Shown here one piece after another: positions 8,230 through 17,300 of a stretch of 64,000 nucleotides of DNA. Positions within the stretch are counted from its first letter, which is position 1. Every line of letters starts with the position of its first letter. Source of the stretch: Saccharopolyspora shandongensis (GTDB lineage: Bacteria > Actinomycetota > Actinomycetes > Mycobacteriales > Pseudonocardiaceae); NCBI RefSeq assembly GCF_900106995.1, contig NZ_FNOK01000029.1:1-64000 (forward strand), in the 5' to 3' direction. The translations under genes and the position numbers were made by a program. The notes beneath the pieces are model-generated. The model was given only the letters and a program-made list of their open reading frames with translations. It searched no databases and was not told the DNA's origin.

Positions 8230-8272
8230 GATGGGCACTTTTCGTCAAGCTGGTTGGTGAAAAGTGCCCATC
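8230..8272. terminator. Perfect 14-bp stem-loop
   Basis: GATGGGCACTTTTC at 8230-8243 pairs exactly with GAAAAGTGCCCATC at 8259-8272. It lies just downstream of the minus-strand transporter stop at 8292 and upstream of the phospholipase D-like gene. Confidence 0.75.
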
Positions 8273-8291
8273 ACGCACCAGTAGTGAGTTC

Positions 8292-9587
8292 TCAGGCTTC
8301 GGCGTAGGAAGGATTTCCCTTGAACCGCAAGTGTTCCGGCTCCACGACCAGCAGAGCGCCGAGTGTGGAAAGCAGGCACAGCGCCGAACACAGAACGACG
8401 ATGCTCCAGTAACCGGCGGTCCACTCGCTCAGCTGCGCCGCGACGAACGGCAGGCAGCCGCCGACCACCGCGCCGACGAGTTCACGGCTGAAGGTGACTC
8501 CGGTGTAGCGGTACCGCACGTCGAAGAGTTCCGACAGCATCGTCGCCTGGGAGGCGAGGGTCAGGTCGTTGCAGAGCGTGAACACGAGGACGAAGGCGGC
8601 CCACACCAGTACCGGGGTGCCGGTGTCGAGCATGACGAAGAAGGGGTAGAACATCGCCGCGCCGGCGGCCGAGCCGGTGATCATCACCGGCCGCCGGCCG
8701 AACCGGTCGCACAGCCATCCCGCGGTGGGTACGGTCACCAGCTTGACCAGGTTGGCGATGACGATGCCGGTGAGCCCGATCCACGCCGGTGCGCCGACGT
8801 TCTTGGCCAGGTAGGTCAGCGCGTAGACCGACGGCACGTAGCTGATGACGTTCGGGGCGACGCTGATGAGCATGCCTGCGAAGACCTGACGGCGGGAGGT
8901 CGTCAGCAGGTCGCGCAGGGGCGTCCGGGAGACGCCGTTGTCCTCCTTGGCTTCGTGGAATTCGGGGCTGTCGGAGATCTTCAGGCGGATGAGCAGGCCG
9001 GCGACCCCGATGAAGCAGCTGATCAGGAAGGGAATCCGCCAGCCGAAGGAGAGGAACTGCTCTTCGGACATGACCGCGGCGGTCAGCCCGAAGGCGCCCG
9101 TGGCGATCAGCGCCCCGACCGCGTTGCCGAGCGTCGGAGCGCTGGCGTTCAGACCTCGTGAGCGGCGGTCGGCGTGCTCGGCCGACATCAGCATCGCGCC
9201 GGCGTATTCGCCGCCCGCGCCGATGCCTTGCAGGACGCGGAGGGCGATGAGCAGGATGGGCGCGGCGACGCCGATGCTCGCATAGCTGGGCAGGCAGCCG
9301 ATCAGCGTTGAGGAAATCGCCATCAGCACCAGCGTCAGGAACAGCATGGTCCGGCGGCCGATGCGGTCGCCCATGATGCCGATGAGCACGCCGCCGACGG
9401 GACGTGCGAGGAAGCCGACCGCGAAGGTCGCCAGCGAGGACAACGTGGCGGCGAAGCCGTCGCCCGCTGGGAAGAACACGGCCGGGAACACGAGTGCGGC
9501 GGCCGTGCCGTAGAGGGAGAAGTCGTACCACTCCAGAGCTGTGCCGATCGTGGAAGCGACCGTCGCTCGGCTGATTCTTCGTGCCAT
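8292..9587 (-). CDS. MFS transporter, metabolite:H+ symporter (MHS) type
   Basis: A 431-residue major facilitator with about twelve hydrophobic segments. The opening TIGTALEWYDFSLYGTAAAL and the loop motif GDRIGRRTMLFLTLVLM are characteristic of MHS symporters such as ShiA, ProP and KgtP. ATG 9587 has GAGGT about six bases upstream; GTG 9599 would be longer. It is divergent from the unknown operon beginning at 9744, and a LacI-type operator lies upstream of its start, so it probably imports the inducer or substrate of that locus under the LacI regulator at 11078. Confidence 0.87.
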   Translation of the reverse strand: MARRISRATVASTIGTALEWYDFSLYGTAAALVFPAVFFPAGDGFAATLSSLATFAVGFLARPVGGVLIGIMGDRIGRRTMLFLTLVLMAISSTLIGCLPSYASIGVAAPILLIALRVLQGIGAGGEYAGAMLMSAEHADRRSRGLNASAPTLGNAVGALIATGAFGLTAAVMSEEQFLSFGWRIPFLISCFIGVAGLLIRLKISDSPEFHEAKEDNGVSRTPLRDLLTTSRRQVFAGMLISVAPNVISYVPSVYALTYLAKNVGAPAWIGLTGIVIANLVKLVTVPTAGWLCDRFGRRPVMITGSAAGAAMFYPFFVMLDTGTPVLVWAAFVLVFTLCNDLTLASQATMLSELFDVRYRYTGVTFSRELVGAVVGGCLPFVAAQLSEWTAGYWSIVVLCSALCLLSTLGALLVVEPEHLRFKGNPSYAEA

Positions 9588-9618
9588 CGAGTACCTCACG
9601 TAGCGGAGCAGAAGAGCC

Positions 9619-9631
9619 CTAAACGTTCATG
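9619..9631. promoter_or_regulatory. LacI-type operator O1
   Basis: CTAAACGTTCATG contains the AACGTT centre, with the central CG step usual for LacI-family sites. It is 32 bp from the transporter start, where repressor would block the minus-strand promoter. It matches O2 at 9694-9707. Confidence 0.6.
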
Positions 9632-9693
9632 TTGATCGATGAGAGTACGGCTGGACATCCGGCAGAACAAGGGGTTAGCCTCTCGTTCATCGA

Positions 9694-9707
9694 CATGAAC
9701 GTTAATG
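9694..9707. promoter_or_regulatory. LacI-type operator O2
   Basis: CATGAACGTTAATG is a near-perfect palindrome about AACGTT, 37 bp upstream of the start at 9744. The flanks of O1 and O2 share GTTGAT-type sequence. The likely ligand is the LacI protein encoded downstream. Confidence 0.62.
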
Positions 9708-9743
9708 TTGATGGCCTCGAACACGACACGAGATGGAGATCAG

Positions 9744-10700
9744 ATGACCACCGCCTCAGTTCGGCGGGAGGGTGCCCAGCGCTCCTTTCCTCCTGGGCAC
9801 GACGTGGAGCTGTCCAAGTTCAACCCGCTGCCGCGCGTCCTCTGCTACGACAAGTTCGACTCGAGCACGCACGGGTGGACGGAGTTGCTCGGCAACTACG
9901 ACGGGACCGGTGATCTCGACACGGTCGACGACCACATGTGGGACTTCCGTCCGCCGCAGTTGTCCACGTGTTCGTTCTTCGACGTGGGTACGCACGGCAC
10001 TCTCAGCGGAGACTACGCACTCAAGCTCGCCACCCGCCCGCACAAGGGGCACACGGCTGTCGCCATCCGCCGGCTGACGATGGCCGGGCGGGGACTGGTG
10101 CAGATCGAGACCCACTTCGCGTTCAAGGCGGAGGCGAACGTCGGCGCGCCGCGGCAGTCGGCCCGGGCGGTGAGCTGGGACGGCAACCACCACCCCTCGG
10201 AGGCGGAGTTCGGCGCGTTCACCGTGGCGACCGACATCTGCGCCGACAACGGGGTGCGCTACCACAACGTCGCTCGTTACCAGAACACCAACATGGACAA
10301 CGAGATGACCCAGCGGTGGATGTACCCCACCGTGCCCGAGCCGACCCCGAGGGACCACTTCGAGGGCAAGTTCGCGCTGCCCTACGCCAGCGACTTCACC
10401 GCGCCGGACCCGAACGACTGGCGCACCTTCGGCGAGCCCCTCGACCTGTGCGTCAACGAGGTCCCGACCAAGATCAACTGGCACTACCTGCGCTGGCAGA
10501 TCGACACCGAGTCCAGGACGAACGTCGAACTGCAGATCAACGACAAGATCATGGACATGCGGGACGTCCCGGTCCCGGTGTACCCGGATCGGTACCGGAC
10601 GCTGGACAACCTGCTGAACTTCTACTTCTCCGTACGCACCCACGCCGATGTCCGGAACTTCCTGTTCCTCGACTCGGTCCTCATCTCGGTGGACTGGTGA
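9744..10700 (+). CDS. Uncharacterised 318-residue protein, beta-sandwich/lectin-like in appearance
   Basis: No family is recognised with certainty. There is no signal peptide. The pattern VLCYDKFDSSTHGWTELLGN, SGDYALKLATRPH and RGLVQIETHFAFKAE, together with alternating hydrophobic strands and a closing NFLFLDSVLISVDW, resembles concanavalin/laminin-G-like jelly rolls that bind carbohydrates. ATG 9744 has GGAG at 9735-9738. It is the first gene after operator O2, is followed two bases later by the next small gene, and then by a LacI regulator. Sugar or glycoside metabolism is suggested by the regulator and the divergent symporter only. Confidence 0.6.
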   Translation: MTTASVRREGAQRSFPPGHDVELSKFNPLPRVLCYDKFDSSTHGWTELLGNYDGTGDLDTVDDHMWDFRPPQLSTCSFFDVGTHGTLSGDYALKLATRPHKGHTAVAIRRLTMAGRGLVQIETHFAFKAEANVGAPRQSARAVSWDGNHHPSEAEFGAFTVATDICADNGVRYHNVARYQNTNMDNEMTQRWMYPTVPEPTPRDHFEGKFALPYASDFTAPDPNDWRTFGEPLDLCVNEVPTKINWHYLRWQIDTESRTNVELQINDKIMDMRDVPVPVYPDRYRTLDNLLNFYFSVRTHADVRNFLFLDSVLISVDW

Positions 10701-10701
10701 C

Positions 10702-11046
10702 ATGCTCTCGATGCGATCAACGACGACGGCGGTTCTGGAGCGCAAGGCCAAGGTGCGCACGTCGTTCACCACTGAGCCCTACGAACTGCCGTGGGCCGGC
10801 GAGGCCCGCTTCTTCGTCCACGCGCTGGAGTTCGACGGGGACGATACGAGTCTGGAGTTCATCACGCAGATCTCGCCGGACGGCTTGCACTGGTGCGATC
10901 TCGACGACGTGCGGCACCGGGTGGACTCGGTCGGTGTCACGAGCTGGCTGGTCACCGGGTTCGGGCAGTGGCTGCGGCTAAGCTGTCGAGTGACCGGTCC
11001 GGAGCCGGCCGCGACGGTGCGGATCTACCTGGTCGGCAAGAGCTGA
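10702..11046 (+). CDS. Uncharacterised 114-residue protein
   Basis: A small soluble protein rich in predicted beta strands (SLEFITQISPDGLHWCDLDDV, WLVTGFGQWLRLSCRVTG, AATVRIYLVGKS). It begins at ATG 10702 one base after the stop of the 318-residue protein, so the two are co-translated; ATG 10711 is an alternative start. No catalytic motif is visible. The constant pairing with the preceding protein and the LacI gene implies one function, possibly a two-part carbohydrate-binding or isomerase-like complex. This is a guess from context. Confidence 0.6.
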   Translation: MLSMRSTTTAVLERKAKVRTSFTTEPYELPWAGEARFFVHALEFDGDDTSLEFITQISPDGLHWCDLDDVRHRVDSVGVTSWLVTGFGQWLRLSCRVTGPEPAATVRIYLVGKS

Positions 11047-11077
11047 GCAGCTGGCTGGGTTTGGTGTAGGGGAGTTC

Positions 11078-12127
11078 ATGGTTCGTTCGCGGCGCGTGAC
11101 GCTTCAGGATGTTGCCGACAAGGTCGGTCTGTCGGTCAACACGGTCTCGCGCGCGCTCGCCGGCAAGAGCCAGGTGAGTGAGCAGACCCGCAACGCCATC
11201 CGGGCCGAAGCCAGCCGGCTCGGCTACGTCCCCAACAGCCAGGCCCGCTCGCTCGTGTCCGGCCGGACGATGGTCATCGGCCTGGTCATCACCAATCCCT
11301 CCAACCCGTTCTACGCCGCGTTGATCTCGGCCGTAGAGCAGCGCTGCCGCAGGTCCGGCTATTCGGTGCTGTTGTTGGTCACCGAGGAGTCGGAGGGGAA
11401 CGAGGAGGAGGCGGTCCAGCAGCTGCTGACCTACGGCGTCGATGGACTCATCGGGATTCCAGTGCAGGACAAGGGCGACAGCTGGTCCCGGCTGGCGGCC
11501 GCGAAGGTCCCCGTGGTCTTCGTCAGCCGGGACATCCCCGAGTTCGGCTTCGACTTCGTGGGCATCGACGCCGGAACCGGGATCGCCGATGCCGTCGAGC
11601 GCGTTTCCGGCGGGATCGCCCGGGCTTGGCTGTTCGAAGAGGATCTGCGGATCAGCACGACGGAGGCGCGGATCGCCGGGTTCCGGCGTGCGCTGGAATC
11701 CGCTGAGATCGATCAGCAGCGCTCGCTGGTGATCAAGGTGCAGACCCGGCGCACGGCGGGCGCGAGCCTGCCGTGGCGGCCGGACGACGCGTACCAGATG
11801 GCGGCGAACCTGATCACCGCGCAGAACTTCCCCGATCTCATCGTCGCGGGCAACGACTACTTCGCGCTCGGCATTCTCAAGGCGCTGCGGGAATGCGGCC
11901 TGACCGTGCCGGACGACGTGATGGTCGTGGGGTACGGCGACCACCCGTTCGCGGCGTACCTGGAGCCCGCTTTGACAACGCTCCGGCTGCCCGCCGAGGA
12001 AGTGGGTGCCACCGCCGTGGACTACCTGCTCGAACGCATCGCCGATCCGGCCGGACCGCGCAAGACCCGGTTGCTCAGCCCCGAGCTGGTGGAGCGAGGT
12101 TCAACCCGGCGTCCGCGGTCTGCTTAG
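11078..12127 (+). CDS. LacI-family transcriptional regulator
   Basis: A 349-residue repressor. The N-terminal helix-turn-helix reads VTLQDVADKVGLSVNTVSRA, followed by the hinge helix YVPNSQARSLVSGRT. The effector domain begins VIGLVITNPSNPFYAALISA and has the usual periplasmic-binding-like layout with GNDYFALGILKALRECGL and VVGYGDHPFAAYLEPALTT near the end. ATG 11078 follows GGGGAG. It lies 31 bp after the 114-residue protein gene and probably controls that operon and the divergent MHS transporter through the AACGTT operators at 9619-9631 and 9694-9707. Confidence 0.85.
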   Translation: MVRSRRVTLQDVADKVGLSVNTVSRALAGKSQVSEQTRNAIRAEASRLGYVPNSQARSLVSGRTMVIGLVITNPSNPFYAALISAVEQRCRRSGYSVLLLVTEESEGNEEEAVQQLLTYGVDGLIGIPVQDKGDSWSRLAAAKVPVVFVSRDIPEFGFDFVGIDAGTGIADAVERVSGGIARAWLFEEDLRISTTEARIAGFRRALESAEIDQQRSLVIKVQTRRTAGASLPWRPDDAYQMAANLITAQNFPDLIVAGNDYFALGILKALRECGLTVPDDVMVVGYGDHPFAAYLEPALTTLRLPAEEVGATAVDYLLERIADPAGPRKTRLLSPELVERGSTRRPRSA

Positions 12128-12170
12128 CTCCCGAGCCCTACCGCCTGGAGTCGGGGGAGAGCTGACGCGT

Positions 12171-12231
12171 GCGGGTGGTCGTGGCCGGCCCCGACCACCC
12201 GCTCCTGGCCGACCACGCGGTGTGGTCGGCC
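12171..12231. terminator. Tandem stem-loops after the LacI gene
   Basis: Hairpin one pairs GCGGGTGGTCG (12171-12181) with CGACCACCCGC (12192-12202). Hairpin two pairs GGCCGACCAC (12207-12216) with GTGGTCGGCC (12222-12231). They occupy the first part of the 330-bp gap 12128-12457 and should isolate the next operon. Confidence 0.65.
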
Positions 12232-12329
12232 GATGTGGAACGAGGTCGCGTTCGGCGCGAGTCGTCACGTGCGGTGGCCGACCGTTCCTTTTCTGGTGCA
12301 AACACGGGGTTTTCCCGGTCAATCGGGCA

Positions 12330-12358
12330 TTTCGGGTGTGCTGGTCCGGGTTTACGAT
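12330..12358 (+). promoter_or_regulatory. Possible promoter of the ATP-grasp cassette
   Basis: A TACGAT -10-like hexamer at 12353-12358 lies 17 bp after a weak TTTCGG at 12330-12335. It is the only sigma-70-like pair noticed in the 12232-12457 gap; the fit is poor and a special sigma factor or activator is possible. Confidence 0.25.
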
Positions 12359-12457
12359 GGTCTCGACCCCAGGTGCGGACGGCCGTAGTCGTCGCGGGGT
12401 GGCGCTGTGGTCAGCATCCCGCTCTGGGAGTCGTGTAAGCGTCTCAGGGGGATCGTC

Positions 12458-12859
12458 ATGAGCGCGCAGAAGACCAACGAACTTTCGGAACTGCTGGAGC
12501 GGCTCGACAAGCAGTCTTCCGACCTGTGGAAGCGAGTCGTGCTGGAAGGGCGGCCGGTGAGCCGCGATGACGGCAACATCCACCTCGCGATCGAATCGGG
12601 TGTCGTCGCCATCCCGGTAAAGGAGATCGAGGAGCTCCACCCGATCTTCGGCAGGGCGGAGGCGGTGACGGTCGTGGTCCGCAACGCCGACCACATCGAA
12701 TACCTGCGTCGAACGGAGGATTTCGCGCAGGACGCCGCCGTCGCCGCGAGCGACTCCGACGGCGTGGTGCTGCGGGCGATGCGCTGCGGCGACACCGCGA
12801 CCTGCACGTCCGCGCAGGGGTATGACGCCACCGACGACTACTGCTGCAGGCCGATGTGA
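12458..12859 (+). CDS. Candidate RiPP (graspetide-type) precursor with Cys/Thr/Asp-rich tail
   Basis: A 133-residue protein. Residues 1-96 look like a folded leader: a helical start (ELSELLERLDKQSSDLWKRV), then a small alpha/beta segment IHLAIESGVVAIPVKEIEEL and TVVVRNADHIEYLRR. Residues 97-107 are a short linker, and residues 108-133 form a core-like tail RCGDTATCTSAQGYDATDDY ending CCRPM, with four Cys (110, 116, 129, 130), three Thr, one Ser and four Asp, and no Lys. Mixed hydroxyl and carboxylate residues are what graspetide ligases join as esters or amides. ATG 12458 follows AGGGGG. The gene overlaps the next by 4 bp and an ATP-grasp ligase follows. Family membership is inference from tail and context; the leader is longer than in most described graspetides. 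Confidence 0.6.
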   Translation: MSAQKTNELSELLERLDKQSSDLWKRVVLEGRPVSRDDGNIHLAIESGVVAIPVKEIEELHPIFGRAEAVTVVVRNADHIEYLRRTEDFAQDAAVAASDSDGVVLRAMRCGDTATCTSAQGYDATDDYCCRPM

Positions 12860-13266
12860 ACTCGCGGTCTCCGCTCCGGCGGTGGCTCGAACGCGTGCCG
12901 CGCGCGGACCGGCGAACGTCGTGCCGGCTGGACGGAATCCTGCTCGGCGCACCGTCCGGGATGCTGCGGATCGTGGTCGGAGACCTGTGCCTGGACCTGG
13001 ATCCGGACGATCTGGTTGCCATCGCGGAAGTTCCGGCTCCCGGCGAGCCCTCGCCGCGCTTCGGCATCCGCGTGCGGCTCGAACTCCGCCGCGGTGCCGG
13101 GCTGTGGGGGGTGTCGCCGGGCGCGGCCTACCTCAACTGGTTGTTCCCGCCGCGCCGGCCGTTCGCCATCGCCTGCCGGACCTCGGTCGACGAGGTGCCG
13201 GCAGACCGATTCCGTGCCCAGGAAAAGGAATTCCTCCGGCGGCACGGGCTGGATCCGCCCCGGTGA
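12856..13266 (+). CDS. Uncharacterised small protein in ATP-grasp cassette
   Basis: A 136-residue soluble protein of unknown family, starting at GTG 12856 inside the stop region of the precursor-like gene and ending in a GTGA overlap with the ligase gene. Residues 36-80 (MLRIVVGDLCLDLDPDDLVA then FGIRVRLELRR) have the same strand and turn pattern as residues 40-85 of the precursor-like protein, so the two may share a small domain. An aromatic/Pro-rich segment AAYLNWLFPPRRPFAIACRT and a basic C-terminus follow. It could be a leader-recognition or scaffold subunit, or an additional peptide substrate with an unusual fold. No enzyme motif is visible. Confidence 0.6.
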   Translation: MNSRSPLRRWLERVPRADRRTSCRLDGILLGAPSGMLRIVVGDLCLDLDPDDLVAIAEVPAPGEPSPRFGIRVRLELRRGAGLWGVSPGAAYLNWLFPPRRPFAIACRTSVDEVPADRFRAQEKEFLRRHGLDPPR

Positions 13267-14207
13267 TCCTCGTCGTTTCCAGTCCGCACGACGTGCACGC
13301 GCGCGTGGTCGCGGATCGCCTCCGGCGGCGCGGGAAGCCGGTGGCGATCCTCGACATGAGCACTCTCGCGGCGGACGAATTCCTCTCGTATCCGATAGGC
13401 CGCGCGGGGATCGCCCCGCGCATCACCGCCGCCGATGGGCGCGTGGTCGATTTCGGGGCCGTCGAGGCGATTTGGTACCGGCGGTTCCACGAGGTCGCCA
13501 TTCCGCCGGACGTCGGCGACGCGGACGACCGGGCGTTCGTGCGGCACGAGTGGCAGGACGCCCTCAACGGCATCTTCCTCGGCCTGAAGTGCCGCAGCAT
13601 CAACCCACTACTGGGGCAGCTCGCCGCGACGAAACCCCGTCAGCTGGAACTGGCGCGGCGAACGGGTCTCCGCGTTCCCGAAACGCTGATCACCAACGAT
13701 CCGGATCGTCTCGAAGGCTTCCTCGAACGCCACCGCGGGCGGGTCGTGCACAAGGCCATGAGCGCCCCCGCGAACCACTTCGTCGACACCCGGCGCTGGG
13801 CTGACGCGGACCGAACGGCGCTGCCCGATCTCCCGCTCGCGCCGACGATCTTCCAGGAGGAGATCACCGGCCCCAGCGACGTGCGCGTCACCGTGGTCGG
13901 CGGCCAGGTCTTCGCCGCGCGCATCGACACGGCCGAGGGACGATCGGACCTGGACTCCCGGCTCGACCTGGACGCTCCGTGCCACCCGCACGCGTTGCCG
14001 CCGGAAGTGCGCGAACGGCTGCTCGGCCTGATGCGCGCGCTCGGCCTCCGCTTCGGCACCGTCGACCTGAAGATCACCGAGCAGGGCGAGCACGTCTTCT
14101 TCGAGGTGAACCCGCAGGGCCAGTTCCTCTACATCGAGATCCTGACGGGGCTGGGGATCAGCGCCGCGATGGCCGGGCTCCTCGCCGGCGACCAGCGCCG
14201 CTCCTGA
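13263..14207 (+). CDS. ATP-grasp ligase, MvdC/MvdD (graspetide maturase) like
   Basis: A 314-residue ATP-grasp enzyme. The N-terminal preATP-grasp part ends with AIWYRRFHE, the analogue of the W-x-R-R motif of MvdC/MvdD-type ligases. It is followed by SINPLLGQLAATKPRQLELA and GLRVPETLITNDP, typical of peptide-maturing ATP-grasp proteins. The nucleotide-site Lys is in RVVHKAMSAP; the metal ligands are in FGTVDLKI and VFFEVNPQGQFLYIEI. These enzymes phosphorylate Asp/Glu side chains of a precursor and form macrolactones or macrolactams with Ser/Thr/Lys. The GTG start overlaps the stop of the previous gene by four bases. No protease, transporter, acetyltransferase or methyltransferase lies adjacent. 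Confidence 0.78.
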   Translation: MILVVSSPHDVHARVVADRLRRRGKPVAILDMSTLAADEFLSYPIGRAGIAPRITAADGRVVDFGAVEAIWYRRFHEVAIPPDVGDADDRAFVRHEWQDALNGIFLGLKCRSINPLLGQLAATKPRQLELARRTGLRVPETLITNDPDRLEGFLERHRGRVVHKAMSAPANHFVDTRRWADADRTALPDLPLAPTIFQEEITGPSDVRVTVVGGQVFAARIDTAEGRSDLDSRLDLDAPCHPHALPPEVRERLLGLMRALGLRFGTVDLKITEQGEHVFFEVNPQGQFLYIEILTGLGISAAMAGLLAGDQRRS

Positions 14208-14330
14208 TCCGCCGGGAAGTCCCGGTGTTGACACCCGCCTGGTTCTTCACGAGGCTGGACGCCAGGAACCGACTGGTCGGTATGCATCGGTGCGGTCCGG
14301 CAGGCGCAGTGCGGCGCGGAGGAGGCGTGG

Positions 14331-17300
14331 ATGGGCATCGGGGAGCCGTTCGGGACGTTGCTGGTCGCGAACCGGGGCGAGATCGCGTTGCGGGTCTTCC
14401 GCGCCGCCGCGGTGCTGGGCGTCGGCACGGTCGGCGTGCACGCGGCGGATGACGCCGACTCGCTGCACGTGGCCCGCTGCGACGAGGCCGTGCCGCTGCC
14501 CCAGAACGGCGCCGCCGCGTACCTCGACGTCGCCGCGATCATCGAAGCGGCCCGCAAGACCGGCGCCCAGGCCATCCACCCCGGATACGGGTTCCTCTCG
14601 GAGAACCCCGCCCTGGCCAGGGCCTGCGCCGACGCGGGCATCGCCTTCGTCGGCCCGGACCCGAGCGCGCTGGAACTCTTCGGCGACAAGGCGAAAGCCC
14701 GCGCGCTCGCCACCGAACTGGAGATCCCGACGCTGCCCGGCACGGCGGTGGCGACGCTCGCCGGCATGGAACGCTTCCTGGACACCCTCGAACCGGACCT
14801 CTCGCGCGGGCGCGGCGCGGCGGTGATCAAGGCCGTCGCCGGTGGCGGCGGCCGGGGCATGCGCGTGGTGCGCGGCCGGGACGAGCTCGCCGAGGCGTTC
14901 CGGGCCTGCGAGGCCGAGGCGCTCGCCGCGTTCGGCTCCGGTGACCTCTACATCGAACGGCTGCTCACCGACGCCCGGCACATCGAGGTCCAGGTGATCG
15001 GCGACGGCCAGGCAGTCGCGCACCTCTGGGACCGCGACTGCAGCGTGCAGCGGCGGCACCAGAAGCTGATCGAGGTCGCGCCCGCCCAGGGGCTCGACCA
15101 GCGGCTGCGGCAGGACGTGCTGCAGGCCGCGACCCGGCTGGTCGGCGCTGCCGCCTACCGGGGCGTGGCGACCGTGGAATTCCTGGTCAGCGGCCAGGAG
15201 TTCTTCTTCATGGAGGTCAACCCGCGGCTCCAGGTGGAGCACACCGTCACCGAGGAGGTGCTCGGCCTGGACCTGGTGCGCAGCCAGCTGGAGATCGCCG
15301 CCGGCGCGAGCCTCGCCGACCTCGGTCTCGACCAGGATCGGGTGCCGTGCCCGCGCGGCAGCGCGATCCAGATCCGGATCAACGCCGAGACGATGACCGC
15401 CGACGGGCAGGTCCTGCCGCAGTCGGGCGTGCTCGATCGGTTCGCGATGCCCGCGGGGCGCGGCATCCGCGTCGACACGGCCGGCTATCCGGGATACCGC
15501 ACCAACCCGGGTTTCGACTCCCTGCTAGCCAAGATCGTGGTGCACGACGCGGCGGGATTCACGGCGGCCCGCAGGCTGGCGGTCCAGGCGCTCGACGAGC
15601 TGCAGATCACCGGGGTCGCCACGAACCTCCCGCTGCAGCAGGCGATCCTGCGCACCGACGAGTTCGCCGCCGGGCGCTGCGCGACGTCCTATGTGGATAA
15701 CCACCGCGCCGAGCTCTTGGAAGCCGCGCCGAACGCCGTGCCGGACGCGCCCCTCGGCGCCACCGTCGCGCCGATGAGCGGCTCGGTCGTCGCGGTGGAG
15801 GTGTCGCTCGGCGACGTGGTCGCGCGCGGGCAGGTCGTGATGGTGCTGGAAGCGATGAAGATGCAGCACGTCATCCGCGCGGACAGCGGTGGTGAGGTGA
15901 CGCAGATCCGCTTCCGGGAAGGCGACGTGGTCGACGCCGGGGAACCGGTGGTGATCGTCTCCGGCAACGACGGGCCAGGCCTCGCCGATCTCGCGGACGA
16001 GCGCATCGACCCCGACCACATCCGGCCGGACCTGGCCCGCGTGCTGGAGCGCAAGAGCCTGTGGGCCGACGAGAACCGGCCCGAAGCGGTGCAAAAACGC
16101 CACTCGCGGGGCATGCGCACCGCGCGCGAGAACGTGACCGACCTGGTCGACGAAGGCACGTTCACCGAGTACGGCGGCTTCGCCATCGCCGCGCAGCGCA
16201 AGCGCCGCGAGCTCGACGACCTGCTGCGCAACACACCCGCCGACGGCATGATAACCGGCGTCGGCCAGGTCAACGGCGCGCAGTTCGGGCCGGAGCGCAG
16301 CACCTGCGCGGTGCTCGCCTACGACTACACCGTGCTGGCGGGCACGCAGGGCTACTTCAACCACCGCAAGACCGACCGGATCCTGGAGGTCGCGCGGCAG
16401 CAGCAGTACCCGGTGGTGCTGTTCGCCGAGGGCGGCGGCGGCCGGCCGGGCGACGTCGACATCCCCAAGGGCGGCGGGCTGATCACCCCGTCGTTCCTGG
16501 CGCTGGGCGAGCTCAGCGGCCGGGTTCCGACGATCGGCATCGCGGCGGGCCGCTGCTACGCGGGCAACGCCGCGCTGCTGGGCACCTGCGACGTGGTGAT
16601 CGCGACCCGCGACGCCAACATCGGCATGGGCGGCCCGGCGATGATCGAGGGCGGCGGGCTCGGCGTGTTCGCCCCCGAGGAGATCGGCCCGATCGACGTG
16701 CAGACGGCCAACGGCGTGGTCGACGTGGCGGTCGAGGACGAGGCCGAAGCGGTCGCGGTGGCCAAGCGCTACCTGTCCTACTTCCAGGGCGATGTCACCG
16801 ACTACTCCGAGCCGGACCAGCGCGGACTGCGCCACGTGGTGCCGGAGAACCGCAAGCGCGCCTACGACGTGCACACCGCGATCGACGTCCTCTGCGACGA
16901 GGGCTCGGTGCTGGAGCTGCGGCCGGAGTTCGGTCGCTGCACGATCACCGCGCTGGTGCGCATCGCGGGCCGGCCGATGGGGCTCATCGCGAACAACCCG
17001 ATGGTGCTCGGCGGCGCGATCGACGCCGACGGCGCCGACAAGCTGGCGCGGATGCTGCAACTGTGCGAGGTGTTCGGGCTGCCGGTGGTTTCGCTCTGCG
17101 ACACACCGGGATTCATGGTCGGCCCGGAGTCGGAGAAGACGGCGACGGTGCGGCACTTCGGCCGGATGTTCGTGCACGGCGCGCGCCTGACCGTGCCGAT
17201 GGCGACGGTGGTGCTGCGCAAGAGCTACGGTCTCGGCGCGATGGCCATGGCCGGCGGCACGATGGTGAAACCGGCGTTGACGGTCGCGTGGCCGAGCGGC

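Noticed and set aside
12353-12460. Earlier start for the precursor-like protein at GTG/ATG 12407
   Set aside because: The extra residues MVSIPLWESCKRLRGIV have no RBS, while ATG 12458 follows AGGGGG at good spacing.
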